A DNA stretch of 64,000 nt, from NCBI GenBank assembly GCA_035460165.1, contig DATHWW010000005.1, positions 1 to 64,000 of the forward strand. Direction: 5' to 3'. Position 1 is the stretch's first letter; every line of letters starts with the position of its first letter. Below, piece after piece: positions 24,405-32,534 of the stretch. The translations under genes were made by a program, and so were the position numbers. Source of the stretch: MM2 sp035460165. Its GTDB lineage: Bacteria > Pseudomonadota > Gammaproteobacteria > Burkholderiales > Methylophilaceae. The notes below the pieces were generated by a model, which did no database searches, was not told the DNA's origin, and saw nothing but the letters and a program-made list of their open reading frames with translations.

Positions 24405-24843
24405 GATGTGTTCCCTCCTTCAAAAGTAGCGCCGTAAAATTTCTTGAACCAACCTCCCGGACAATATGAGGATGTAAGCGCACCTTTGCGGACTCATGAA
24501 ATGAAACGAATATCCGGCGCTTTTCCATCCCCGATTAATTGTTGACTTGTTTAGTATGGTATTCCTGAGGTGGGCTTTATTCAATAGGGTTTTGTCGAGG
24601 CTGCCGTCTTAATGTCGGCGTGAGCCGCGACATCGGCGCCATACCTTTACGCAACCGCTATGACAATCCCTGTGGGTGGAACTGTGTGTTGTCCAAGTGG
24701 TTGATATAAAATATGATTTGTTCGCGATTTCGGGACTGCTCGCAGCGTAGTCGCTCAGCAAAATTGTTACTGTTTGTAATGGAACGGCATAGGTGTCAGA
24801 GGCATGACACAATACGAAAAAGGACTTTTCTCGAGGCATAGCA
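24405..24843. other. 439-base intergenic region between divergent genes, with one palindrome
   Basis: No open frame with a ribosome site was found. The clearest element is GTGTCA-N6-TGACAC at 24793-24810, 34 bases before the sigma-54 activator gene, which could be its own binding site. A single TCATGA followed by CGAATATCC at 24494 resembles part of the pqqA upstream region but lacks the second half-site and the -10 box. Confidence 0.5.
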
Positions 24844-26739
24844 ATGCAGGATGATACGCAAGCGGTTTTGCGCGCCAGGCAGGAATTCTTTTCCGCCGGA
24901 CGGGTGCGGCAGGGGGCCGTCGCCGAGGCGATTGAGCGCTCCTGGCGGCGCTGTTTGGACAACGGCCTCGATACCTCTTCACCGATCGTCAATGAGCTAA
25001 TCACCCAGGACGAGCTCGCGCACAAGTGCGAACAGAACGAACTGCTTCTGTCCCATGCCCGCCCGGAAATGGCGACGCTGAACGAGCAGATTTCGCATAC
25101 GCGCAGCATGGTGATCCTTACCGACGACGAAGGCTTGATACTGCACAGCCTGGGTGACGACAATTTCCTCAGCGCAGCACAGCGCATCGCTCTCAGCCCC
25201 GGCTGTTCCTGGCATGAGGAGCAACGCGGGACCAACGCGATAGGGACCGCGCTGGCTGATAAAGCCCCGATGACGGTACAAGGCGCCGAGCACTACATGG
25301 AGCGCCACCATATTCTCAGCTGCTCGGCGGTGCCGATCTTCGGCGCGGCCAATGAATTGGTGGGCACGCTGGACGTTTCCAACGACTACCTGATGCCGCA
25401 GCAGCACACCCTGGCCTTGGTCAAGATGGCGGCGCAGATGATCGAAAACCGATTGTTTCGCGCCAGTTGCAAGGGGGAGTTCGCGCTGCACTTCCATGCC
25501 CGTCCGGAATTCATCGGCACGCTGTGGGAGGGTATCGCGGTATTTTCCGGCGACGGCACGCTGGTGGCCTTGAATCGCAGCGGGCAATTCCAGCTCGAAC
25601 TGGCCGGCCCGGCCCGCGGCATTCATTTCGATAGCCTGTTCGATATGCCGCTGAATGCGACCCTTGCGCGGGGTGCGTCGGCCGAGCAGTTGATCTTTCC
25701 GCTGCGCCTTGCCAACGGCGCGCGCTTGTTTGCGCGCCTGGAAATTTCGCCGGAACGAAGTTCTGCGGCATCGCGCGCCGAGTTCGCTGCGACCCGCCCG
25801 AAGCGTACTTCAGCCGCAAATTTCGACATGCTGGACAGCGGCGATCCGCGTGTCGCTCGCGCCATTGCGCAGGTAAGAATGGTGTTGCAGCAGGATATCC
25901 CCATCCTCATCGAAGGCGAAACCGGTGTCGGCAAGGAGCTTTTCGCGCGCGCCATCCACGATGCTTCATCGCGCAGCCACGGCCCTTGGGTGGCGGTGAA
26001 TTGCGCCTCCTTGCCGGAAGGGCTGATCGAATCCGAGCTGTTCGGCTACGAAGAGGGCGCATTTACCGGCGCACGCCGCCGGGGCAGCACGGGCAAGCTG
26101 GAGCAGGCGCACGGCGGTACGCTGTTCCTGGACGAAATCGGCGATATGCCGCTGGCATTGCAAGCCCGGCTGCTACGCGTATTGCAGGAGCGCAGCGTCA
26201 CGCCGCTGGGCGGCAGCAAGGCCAAGACCCTGGACTTTTCACTGGTCAGCGCCACCAACCAGAAACTGCGCGAGAAAGTCGAAAGCGGCGAGTTCCGCAG
26301 CGATCTTTATTATCGCCTGAACGGCCTTTCGGTGACGTTGCCGCCGCTCAGGCAGCGCACGGACTTGTCCGCGTTGCTGGATATGCTGCTGCAGATCGAA
26401 CATGCGGAGCATGCGGAATTCACGCCCGAGGTGATGGAGCTTTTTCATATGCACCCTTGGCCAGGCAATATCCGTCAGTTGCATAACGTTGTACGGACGG
26501 CGCTTGCGCTGGCTTCCGGCAAGCCGATTACCGAAATGCACCTGACGCAGGATTTTCTTGACGATCTAGAGCGGTTGGTTGCGGCGGAGCCGGAAGGGGC
26601 AACACTCGACGACCTGGCCGGCGAAGCGATACGCACCGCATTGCGCAGTCACGAGGGCAACGTCTCGGCCGCCGCACGTCAGCTCGGCATCAGCCGCAAT
26701 ACGATGTATCGCCGGATGAAAGCGCTGGGGCTGGTTTAG
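24844..26739 (+). CDS. Sigma-54-dependent activator of the AcoR type
   Basis: A 631-residue enhancer-binding protein. The N-terminal ~310 residues hold a GAF-like sensor (SPGCSWHEEQRGTNAIGTAL, HYMERHHILSCSAVPIF). The AAA+ domain has Walker A GETGVGKE near 358-365, the sigma-54 contact loop GAFTGA near 404-409 and Walker B GGTLFLDEIGDMP. A Fis-type helix-turn-helix (NVSAAARQLGISRNTMYRRMKALGL) ends the protein. AcoR-like regulators control acetoin, alcohol or aldehyde metabolism, often including PQQ alcohol dehydrogenases. No target operon is adjacent, so it acts elsewhere or on unlinked genes. Confidence 0.9.
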   Translation: MQDDTQAVLRARQEFFSAGRVRQGAVAEAIERSWRRCLDNGLDTSSPIVNELITQDELAHKCEQNELLLSHARPEMATLNEQISHTRSMVILTDDEGLILHSLGDDNFLSAAQRIALSPGCSWHEEQRGTNAIGTALADKAPMTVQGAEHYMERHHILSCSAVPIFGAANELVGTLDVSNDYLMPQQHTLALVKMAAQMIENRLFRASCKGEFALHFHARPEFIGTLWEGIAVFSGDGTLVALNRSGQFQLELAGPARGIHFDSLFDMPLNATLARGASAEQLIFPLRLANGARLFARLEISPERSSAASRAEFAATRPKRTSAANFDMLDSGDPRVARAIAQVRMVLQQDIPILIEGETGVGKELFARAIHDASSRSHGPWVAVNCASLPEGLIESELFGYEEGAFTGARRRGSTGKLEQAHGGTLFLDEIGDMPLALQARLLRVLQERSVTPLGGSKAKTLDFSLVSATNQKLREKVESGEFRSDLYYRLNGLSVTLPPLRQRTDLSALLDMLLQIEHAEHAEFTPEVMELFHMHPWPGNIRQLHNVVRTALALASGKPITEMHLTQDFLDDLERLVAAEPEGATLDDLAGEAIRTALRSHEGNVSAAARQLGISRNTMYRRMKALGLV

Positions 26740-26858
26740 CGTTTTAACCTGCTTCTCGCGGCGACAATATTCTTGCCAGGGGCTAGCCAAATAATGACCA
26801 GCTGATTACCCAGAATGAGTGATGTTCGTCATAGCCGCACTTTTTGCTTAGAGGCGAC

Positions 26859-28112
26859 TCATAAAATTTCGTTGATCAAGTAACAGGCATGGTCTTGCAG
26901 CTTGTGCCAGAAGCTTCGCTTACTCCACTTGGCGAGCTCGATTTCCTTGCAGTGCGGTGCGTATTTCTCGAAGATGCCATCCAGTTTTTGTGCAGTCGCC
27001 GGATCGAGGACGCCCAAGGTGATTTCATCGTTGGTTTCGAAGGAACGGTCGTCGAAGTTGCTTGAGCCAACCGCACTCCACACACCATCGATCGTCATCA
27101 CCTTCTGATGCAACAGAGTGTGCGGGTATTCGAATAGTCGCACGCCGCATCGCAGAAGCTTTTCGAAATTCCGATGTCCGGCGTGCTGGACGAAAGGGCT
27201 GTCAGAGCCGGAGATTGAAGGCATCAGCACCCGTACATCGACCCCGCGTTCCACGGCTTTACCGAATGCCTCGATCGCATCCGGTTCTGGAATGAAGTAA
27301 GGGTTTTGTATCCAAATGCGCTTGTGAGCCAGGCATATGGCCGCATGGTGCAGAATCTTGACGGCAGGGGCTGAACTTTCAGGTTTGGCGAACGCGGCAT
27401 GAATCACGATGTCGCCTTCCGGCCCGAGAGAGGGAAACACGTTGTCGCCGAGGAACAATTCCCCCGTTTCTCCGGCCCAATTTTCGCTGAACACTGACTG
27501 CACGCTGTGCACAATAGGTCCGCGCAAATGGAGGCTTACGTCACTGAAATGTTCATTGTCCTCGGCATCGCCGAGCCAGCTGTCCACGATGCAATGGCCA
27601 CCTACAAATGCTTCGCGGCCATCGATTACGATGAGCTTGCGATGGTCGCGATCGTTCAGCACCCCCAAATTCTGCAACGCGACTGGGTGAAAGAACACGA
27701 CTTTGCATCCGGCTTCTTCCATCTGCCGTATGGATGGCTTGCCGATTTTCCTCGAGCCATTCGCATCGAGCAGCACACGCACTTTGATACCAGCCCGGGC
27801 GCGTTCCGAGAGAATTGCCGCCAGACGCTGCCCGAGTACTCCGTCCTTCCACAGAAAAGTTTCGAAATGCACCGATTTCTGAGCAGCCTGAATCCGTTGC
27901 AGCAGGACATCAAAAAACGCCCCATTCTCCAGGACTTCCACGGAATTGCCGGCCACCGCAGTACTGAGTGTCAATCCCGCGATGGAGGGAATGAGTTCAT
28001 CGATTGAGGCGTCGCATGTGATTTGGAGTGTCGGGTCACGGTGACGACGTATAGACCAAATGATGATCGACAGTAGCAGTAGTAAGCCAATAAACAGTGA
28101 ACCGTAAATCAT
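26859..28112 (-). CDS. Cardiolipin synthase / phospholipase D family protein
   Basis: A 417-residue membrane-anchored phosphatidyltransferase. One N-terminal membrane helix (GSLFIGLLLLLSIIIWS) precedes two phospholipase-D domains with HKD motifs: His157-x-Lys159 (DHRKLIVIDG) and His335-x-Lys337 (LLHQKVMTIDG), each followed by the conserved G-G/G-S-x-N segment. The ATG at 28112 has a GAGGTG site; an in-frame ATG 27 bases upstream has none. It is monocistronic and divergent from hemP. Bacterial cardiolipin synthases usually have two membrane helices; the single one resembles ClsB/ClsC-like forms. Confidence 0.88.
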   Translation of the reverse strand: MIYGSLFIGLLLLLSIIIWSIRRHRDPTLQITCDASIDELIPSIAGLTLSTAVAGNSVEVLENGAFFDVLLQRIQAAQKSVHFETFLWKDGVLGQRLAAILSERARAGIKVRVLLDANGSRKIGKPSIRQMEEAGCKVVFFHPVALQNLGVLNDRDHRKLIVIDGREAFVGGHCIVDSWLGDAEDNEHFSDVSLHLRGPIVHSVQSVFSENWAGETGELFLGDNVFPSLGPEGDIVIHAAFAKPESSAPAVKILHHAAICLAHKRIWIQNPYFIPEPDAIEAFGKAVERGVDVRVLMPSISGSDSPFVQHAGHRNFEKLLRCGVRLFEYPHTLLHQKVMTIDGVWSAVGSSNFDDRSFETNDEITLGVLDPATAQKLDGIFEKYAPHCKEIELAKWSKRSFWHKLQDHACYLINEIL

Positions 28113-28230
28113 GTACACCTCGGCACATTGAATACTCATCGGTATGACAGCAGGTGAGAGGGTATGGCTCAGTTTCGAATGCCTTTACGCATACCATCCC
28201 ATTAGAGTCCACTACCGAATTGCTCTGTGG

Positions 28231-28260
28231 TTGACACTGGTGATAAGAATCATTATCATT
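28231..28260 (+). promoter_or_regulatory. Fur-controlled promoter of hemP
   Basis: TTGACA at 28231-28236, a 17-base spacer and TATCAT at 28254-28259 form a near-consensus promoter. The Fur-like sequence TAAGAAT-C-ATTATCA (28244-28258) overlaps spacer and -10. The predicted start point is at or next to the hemP ATG. Confidence 0.8.
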
Positions 28261-28266
28261 TGCAAC

Positions 28267-28455
28267 ATGATTAAGCCTTCCGACCAATCCGTCGCCTTCG
28301 CTCCCGAATCACGGGCCGGAGAAGCCTTGTCCGCCCGTAAGCGTGTGAGCAGCAAAGACCTGTTCGGACCGCTACGCGAATTGGTGATCGAGCATGTCGG
28401 TGAAGAGTATCGGCTGCGCATCACCAGCCAGGGCAAGCTTATTCTTACCAAGTAA
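28267..28455 (+). CDS. hemP: Hemin uptake protein HemP
   Basis: A 62-residue protein of the HemP family. The conserved C-terminal half reads KDLFGPLRELVIEHVGEEYRLRITSQGKLILTK; the G-x3-L-x-I-x-H-x4-Y-x-L-R-x-T-x2-G-K-L-I-L-T-K pattern is diagnostic. HemP is an iron-starvation protein linked to heme and siderophore uptake, in some species as a transcriptional activator of heme genes. The ATG is chosen as the first in-frame start; no Shine-Dalgarno precedes it and the promoter ends eight bases upstream, so the mRNA may be leaderless. It heads the tonB-exbBD region. Confidence 0.88.
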   Translation: MIKPSDQSVAFAPESRAGEALSARKRVSSKDLFGPLRELVIEHVGEEYRLRITSQGKLILTK

Positions 28456-28481
28456 ACCAGACAACAGGACCCGGCCACGGG

Positions 28482-28524
28482 TGCAAGCAAGCCAGTGCGT
28501 CACCGGCACACTGGCTTGCTTGCA
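28482..28524 (+). terminator. 16-bp hairpin downstream of hemP
   Basis: TGCAAGCAAGCCAGTG pairs perfectly with CACTGGCTTGCTTGCA around an 11-base loop. No T run follows. It may end most hemP transcripts or protect their 3' end while allowing some read-through into the tonB genes. Confidence 0.65.
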
Positions 28525-28576
28525 ATATGGGATCGCTCCAGCAAGCAGCTAGAGTGGGTTGACTAAAAGGGTATTC

Positions 28577-28813
28577 ATGAACGCAAGCAATCCATGCAAT
28601 AAGACGGTGCTGGCCGGCGAGAGCGGCTGCAGGGTGGTCTATTGCCACGATTGTCGCGTCGCGGAGCTCGAGGTGGGATCCGTCAGCTTGCGGCTCAAGG
28701 AGGATGCCTTCCGCAATCTTTCCAGCCTGATCGCGACCGCAGTTGAGAGGCTCGACAAGGCGTCCCTGCACGATGGTGGGTTTTACGGTCAGGATGGGCG
28801 TCATGTCCACTAA
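28577..28813 (+). CDS. Small protein of unknown function, paralogue of the one at 40410
   Basis: A 78-residue soluble protein that I do not recognise. The N-terminal part has YCHDCRV; the centre reads ELEVGSVSLRLKEDAFRNL and LIATAVERLD. The same pattern recurs in the protein at 40410-40673 (V-x-L-x-L-G-x-x-S-[LM]-x-[LM]-x-x-D-A-[FY] and A-T-x-x-E-x-L-D), so the two are probably related. Start ATG at 28577 is preferred over TTG at 28559. It overlaps tonB by 11 bases, implying co-translation. Both family members sit in iron-uptake transcripts. Confidence 0.7.
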   Translation: MNASNPCNKTVLAGESGCRVVYCHDCRVAELEVGSVSLRLKEDAFRNLSSLIATAVERLDKASLHDGGFYGQDGRHVH

Positions 28814-29600
28814 CGCGGCCGTATCTTCCGGCACCAATACGGCCCTGCCTGCCGAAAGCGTGGCGCGCTTGGCGGCCATGCCTGATCTGCCCGGGATCCA
28901 GCTACCGCGTATTGCACCCAAGTCGCTGGCATTGGTAATCGCGCTGCATGTGGCCGTCATCGTCGTGCTGGCGAACCATCGCACGGAAGTGCGCGAGCCG
29001 CAGCGGCCCGTGATGGTTAGCCTGATCCCTCCCGAGCCGGCGCCGGAAGCTCCCAAGCCTGAAATCACGCCGCCCAAGCCGCTGCCTGCGACGCCCAAAC
29101 CGGTCAAGAAAAAAGCCGAACCCAAGCCCGAGAAAAAACCGGAGCCGGTCGTGCAGCCCGAACCGCAACTGATATCCAAGGCTCCCGAGAATACGCCTGC
29201 GCCATCGGTCGAGCCGCCGGCGCCAACGCCGCCTGCCCCCGCGCCTGAAGTTACGCCTCCGCCGCAGCCCGAGGTTGCCAAGGCGGCTCCTCCCGCGCCG
29301 GAAGAAGAGCTGCCTATCGATCCGCCGCTCTTCAATGCCGATTATCTCGACAATCCTGCTCCAGGCTACCCGCCGCTTTCACGGCGCCTGCGTGAGGAAG
29401 GACGCGTCCTGCTGCGCGTACACGTTGCGGCGGGCGGTACGGCAATGTCGGTGGCTCTGCACAAATCCAGCGGTCATTCACGGCTGGATCAGATCGCCCT
29501 CGATACCGTAAAGAAATGGAAATTCGTACCCGCACGTCAAGGCGACAAGCCCGTGGATGCGTGGGTCATCGTACCGATTCAATTTAGCTTAAAGGGTTAG
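28803..29600 (+). CDS. tonB: Energy-transducing protein TonB
   Basis: A 265-residue inner-membrane protein that carries proton-motive energy to outer-membrane receptors. A membrane helix (SLALVIALHVAVIVVLANH) near residue 50 follows a long cytoplasmic N terminus. Then comes a Pro/Lys/Glu-rich periplasmic spacer (about 75-180) and the C-terminal TonB domain (NPAPGYPPLSRRLREEGRVLLRVHV through KKWKFVPA). ATG at 28803 is chosen because it follows the neighbour gene end most naturally; a start at 28794 is possible. It precedes exbB by two bases. Confidence 0.93.
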   Translation: MSTNAAVSSGTNTALPAESVARLAAMPDLPGIQLPRIAPKSLALVIALHVAVIVVLANHRTEVREPQRPVMVSLIPPEPAPEAPKPEITPPKPLPATPKPVKKKAEPKPEKKPEPVVQPEPQLISKAPENTPAPSVEPPAPTPPAPAPEVTPPPQPEVAKAAPPAPEEELPIDPPLFNADYLDNPAPGYPPLSRRLREEGRVLLRVHVAAGGTAMSVALHKSSGHSRLDQIALDTVKKWKFVPARQGDKPVDAWVIVPIQFSLKG

Positions 29601-29602
29601 CC

Positions 29603-30331
29603 ATGCAACAGACATTGGGATTCGCAAATTTTTTACAGACAGTCGATGGCGTCGGCATGTTTCTGCTGGTCGCGCTGGCGCTGTCGTCGATCGCTACGTG
29701 GTATCTGATCGTCACCAAGTCGATTGCCAACTGGCGCATGCGTCGCCATGCGAAGAATTTTCTGGCGGCATTCTGGGAAGCGCCTAACCTTGACGTCGTA
29801 GCCGAGCGCCTGAACGACGGCATGCCGCGAGACCCGTTCTCGCATTTGGCGCATCACGGTTTTCGCGCAATTGCGCAGCATGCTTCCAAAACCGGTCAGC
29901 GCATGATCGAAGCCGGCTCGCAGGAAGAGTTCCTCACCCGTTCGCTGCGCCGCGCCATTGAGCAGGACACCGCGCGCCTCGAATCCGGCCTGACGGTGTT
30001 GGCGTCGGTGGGTTCCAGCGCACCATTCGTTGGCCTGTTCGGCACTGTGTGGGGCGTGTACCACGCGTTGATCGGCATCGGCGCCAGCGGTCAGAGCACA
30101 CTGGATAAGGTCGCCGGACCCGTGGGCGAGGCGCTGATCATGACCGCGCTCGGCCTGGCGGTCGCGATTCCGGCAGTGCTTGCATACAACTTCTTCACGC
30201 GTTCGAACCGCATCATGCTGTCCGAGCTGGATTCCTTCGCCCATGACTTCTTCGCCTTCATGTCCACCGGCGCCCGCGCGGCCGAAACCGCCGACAGCAA
30301 GGTGACGCCGATTTCCAAGCGGAGCGCGTGA
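29603..30331 (+). CDS. exbB: Biopolymer transport protein ExbB
   Basis: A 242-residue MotA/TolQ/ExbB proton-channel subunit. Three membrane helices are visible: GVGMFLLVALALSSIATWYLIV (N-terminal), GLTVLASVGSSAPFVGLFGTVWGVYHAL (middle) and GEALIMTALGLAVAIPAVLAYNFF (C-terminal). It works with TonB and ExbD. Its stop overlaps the exbD start in TGATG. Confidence 0.95.
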   Translation: MQQTLGFANFLQTVDGVGMFLLVALALSSIATWYLIVTKSIANWRMRRHAKNFLAAFWEAPNLDVVAERLNDGMPRDPFSHLAHHGFRAIAQHASKTGQRMIEAGSQEEFLTRSLRRAIEQDTARLESGLTVLASVGSSAPFVGLFGTVWGVYHALIGIGASGQSTLDKVAGPVGEALIMTALGLAVAIPAVLAYNFFTRSNRIMLSELDSFAHDFFAFMSTGARAAETADSKVTPISKRSA

Positions 30332-30753
30332 TGGCATTCGGCGGATTCTCGAAAAACCAGACCAACCAGCCGATGGCGGAAATCAACATGATTCCGCTGA
30401 TCGACGTGATGCTGGTGCTGCTGGTGATCTTCATCATCACCGCGCCCATGCTGAACCACGCGGTCAAGGTGGAACTCCCCAAGGCCAGCTCCGCGCCGGA
30501 AGAACAGAAACCGGACGTGATCCGGCTGACGATAGACGCCACAGGCGCTGTTTACTGGAACGACCAGAAACTGGAAGAAGCCGAATGGCGCAGCCGCATG
30601 GCCGAAGCTTCCAAGAAGCCGACCCAGCCCGAACTGCGCATTCGCGCCGACGGCGCCAGTGCTTACCGCAACGTGGCTGGCGTGATGTCGGATGCCGCCA
30701 GCGCCGGGTTGACCAAGATAGGTTTCGTGACTGATCCGAACGAGGCGCGCTGA
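30331..30753 (+). CDS. exbD: Biopolymer transport protein ExbD
   Basis: A 140-residue TolR/ExbD protein. The single membrane helix MIPLIDVMLVLLVIFIITAPML contains the essential Asp of the proton path. The periplasmic domain ends ASAGLTKIGFVTDP. ATG at 30331 has GGAG six bases before it and is preferred over GTG at 30328. It is the last gene of the tonB-exbB-exbD set. Confidence 0.95.
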   Translation: MAFGGFSKNQTNQPMAEINMIPLIDVMLVLLVIFIITAPMLNHAVKVELPKASSAPEEQKPDVIRLTIDATGAVYWNDQKLEEAEWRSRMAEASKKPTQPELRIRADGASAYRNVAGVMSDAASAGLTKIGFVTDPNEAR

Positions 30754-30767
30754 GCGGGATTTTTCAA

Positions 30768-31280
30768 GTGCTTTCTTCCGATCCGGCGGCCTTGTCGATC
30801 ACCCAGCTCTACGGTCAACACCACGGCTGGCTGGTCGGCTGGTTGCGCAAGAAAGTGGGTTGTCCGCACCATGCGGACGATCTGGCGCATGACACGTTTG
30901 TCCGCATTATCGGTGCGCGCGATCTGTTGTATCTGAACGAGCCGCGGGCGTATCTGACCACCACCGCGAAACGCCTGATGATAGATCAGGTGCGGCGCAG
31001 GCAAATCGAGCAGGTTTACCTGACCGAACTCGCCCTGATAGCTGAAAATTCGGAGTTTTCTCCACCGCCCGAGCAGACGCTAGCCGCTATTCAAGCGTTG
31101 GAGCAGATCGGTGCCGCACTGGACGGATTGCCGTTCAAGCCGCGTCAGGCTTTCCTATTGCATTATCTGGACGGGCAGGGCCATGCGGCAATCGCCCTGC
31201 ATCTTGGTGTATCCACCAGGATGATCCAGAAGTATCTGGTACAGGCGCTCCTGCATTGCCATCGTGCGCTGCCTGCCTAG
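30768..31280 (+). CDS. FecI-type ECF sigma factor
   Basis: A 170-residue iron-starvation sigma factor with a GTG start. Region 2: LYGQHHGWLVGWLRKKVGCPHHADDLAHDTFVRII. Region 4: LDGLPFKPRQAFLLHYLDGQGHAAIALHLGVSTRMIQKYLVQAL. It is followed by a fecR-like gene and an STN-bearing receptor, the standard FecI-FecR-FecA signalling set, in which ligand at the receptor releases the sigma factor to transcribe the receptor gene. Confidence 0.93.
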   Translation: MLSSDPAALSITQLYGQHHGWLVGWLRKKVGCPHHADDLAHDTFVRIIGARDLLYLNEPRAYLTTTAKRLMIDQVRRRQIEQVYLTELALIAENSEFSPPPEQTLAAIQALEQIGAALDGLPFKPRQAFLLHYLDGQGHAAIALHLGVSTRMIQKYLVQALLHCHRALPA

Positions 31281-31289
31281 ATTGGCTGC

Positions 31290-32357
31290 ATGAGTTCCCC
31301 CGCATTTACCAATCTTCCTGCTCCCGATGAAGTCGCTGCCGATCCGGCGCAGGCCGCAGCGGAATGGCTCGTTTGTCTGTCGACGGACAATATCGCGCCA
31401 GACGAACGCGCTTTTCTGAAGGCACGCTTCGACGCTTGGAAACAGGCCGATCCGCGTCATGCCGAAGCCGCCGATCGTATCGGCAATTTCATCGGCCAGG
31501 TGAGCAGGGTACGCAGCGCCGCATCCAGTACGGCGCCCGCACATGCCGCTCTCAATGCTGCGCTCTGCAATACGGCGGAAAAAAATCGCAAACGAGCACG
31601 TAGCAGGCGTCTGGGCGCCGCGCTTGCCTTGGCCGTTGCCTTGCTGGTCCCGGCATGGATTGGTTTGCAGATCTATTCTCCAGCCTATCTGATGGCGGAC
31701 ATACGCAGCGCTACCGGACAGTGGGAAACCCGCACTCTTGAAGACGGCAGCCGCATAACCCTTGGCAGCGGAGGCGCGGTCAACCTGAATTTCGACGGCA
31801 GTCGACGCACGCTGGAGCTGGTGCGCGGCGAAATCCTGGTGGACGTAGCGCACGACCAGACGCGACCTTTCCTGGTGGAAACTACGCATGGCAGCATGCG
31901 TGCGTTGGGTACGCGCTTTGTAGTGAGCCGCGACGAGGCGTTTACTGTGTTGACCATGCTTGAATCCAAGGTCGCTGTACAGACGGCAAGCCAGCTGGCC
32001 GACAAGCATTCCGCTGTTACCGAAATCCACGCCGGGCAGCGCGTACGCATCATGCCCAATAAACTCGGGCGGGTGGAAACCGTTGACGCTCGCAGCGTTT
32101 CAGACGCGTGGAAGTACCATCAACTGGTAGTGCAGGATCAGCCCTTGCCGGATGTGTTGGATGCGCTGGATCGCCACCGTCCCGGCTATATCCGGTATGA
32201 CCGCATCCATATCGAAAGCATCAAGGTATCGGCCGTACTGCCGCTGGACGATACCGACCAGGCGCTGCAATTACTGACCGATAGCTTTCCTGCCGTGCGG
32301 GTTCGAACGCTCACACCGTATTTGGTGATGGTGGACGTGCCGGGAGAAGACCGCTAG
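31290..32357 (+). CDS. FecR-type membrane sigma regulator
   Basis: A 355-residue signal transducer. The cytoplasmic N-terminal DUF4880-like domain (AAEWLVCLSTDNIAPDERAFLKARFDAWKQADPRHAEA) binds the sigma factor. One membrane helix (AALALAVALLVPAWIGLQIYS) lies near residues 110-130. The periplasmic FecR domain has LEDGSRITLGSGGAVNL and ETTHGSMRALGTRFVV. The C terminus (PLPDVLDALDRHRPGYIRYDRIHIESIKVSAVLPLDDTDQAL) has the STN-like fold that contacts the receptor. It is nine bases from the sigma gene. Confidence 0.93.
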   Translation: MSSPAFTNLPAPDEVAADPAQAAAEWLVCLSTDNIAPDERAFLKARFDAWKQADPRHAEAADRIGNFIGQVSRVRSAASSTAPAHAALNAALCNTAEKNRKRARSRRLGAALALAVALLVPAWIGLQIYSPAYLMADIRSATGQWETRTLEDGSRITLGSGGAVNLNFDGSRRTLELVRGEILVDVAHDQTRPFLVETTHGSMRALGTRFVVSRDEAFTVLTMLESKVAVQTASQLADKHSAVTEIHAGQRVRIMPNKLGRVETVDARSVSDAWKYHQLVVQDQPLPDVLDALDRHRPGYIRYDRIHIESIKVSAVLPLDDTDQALQLLTDSFPAVRVRTLTPYLVMVDVPGEDR

Positions 32358-32374
32358 GTTTTTCTGATCGACAG

Positions 32375-32504
32375 GTTCCGTTTTTACGTTTTCGTTCGTC
32401 AATGTAAATGAAAGAAGAAAAGCGGACAGTCAGCCAGTCACTTCCTCACAAAAAATTGCGTTAACCAGTTCCGCTTTTCGTTTTTCGCCCGTCAAGGGAA
32501 ATGA
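32375..32504 (+). repeat. Pair of 37-base imperfect direct repeats before the STN-type receptor
   Basis: Segments 32375-32411 and 32468-32504 match at 29 of 37 positions, without gaps. Each begins GTTCCG and ends with AAATGA; the second contains GGAAAT, the -35 sequence of E. coli fecA. They may be duplicated promoter elements for the FecI-like sigma factor. Start points cannot be read from sequence. Confidence 0.6.
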
Positions 32505-32534
32505 GATCAACGAAAACAGGAAAAACTTCCAGTC

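Noticed and set aside
24494..24515. Third partial copy of the pqqA upstream element
   Set aside because: TCATGA and CGAATATCC are present, but the second half-site and the -10 box at the required distance are missing and no pqqA-like frame follows.
28259..28330. Alternative long frame for hemP starting at 28144
   Set aside because: It would run through the promoter and Fur box. HemP similarity begins only after the ATG at 28267.
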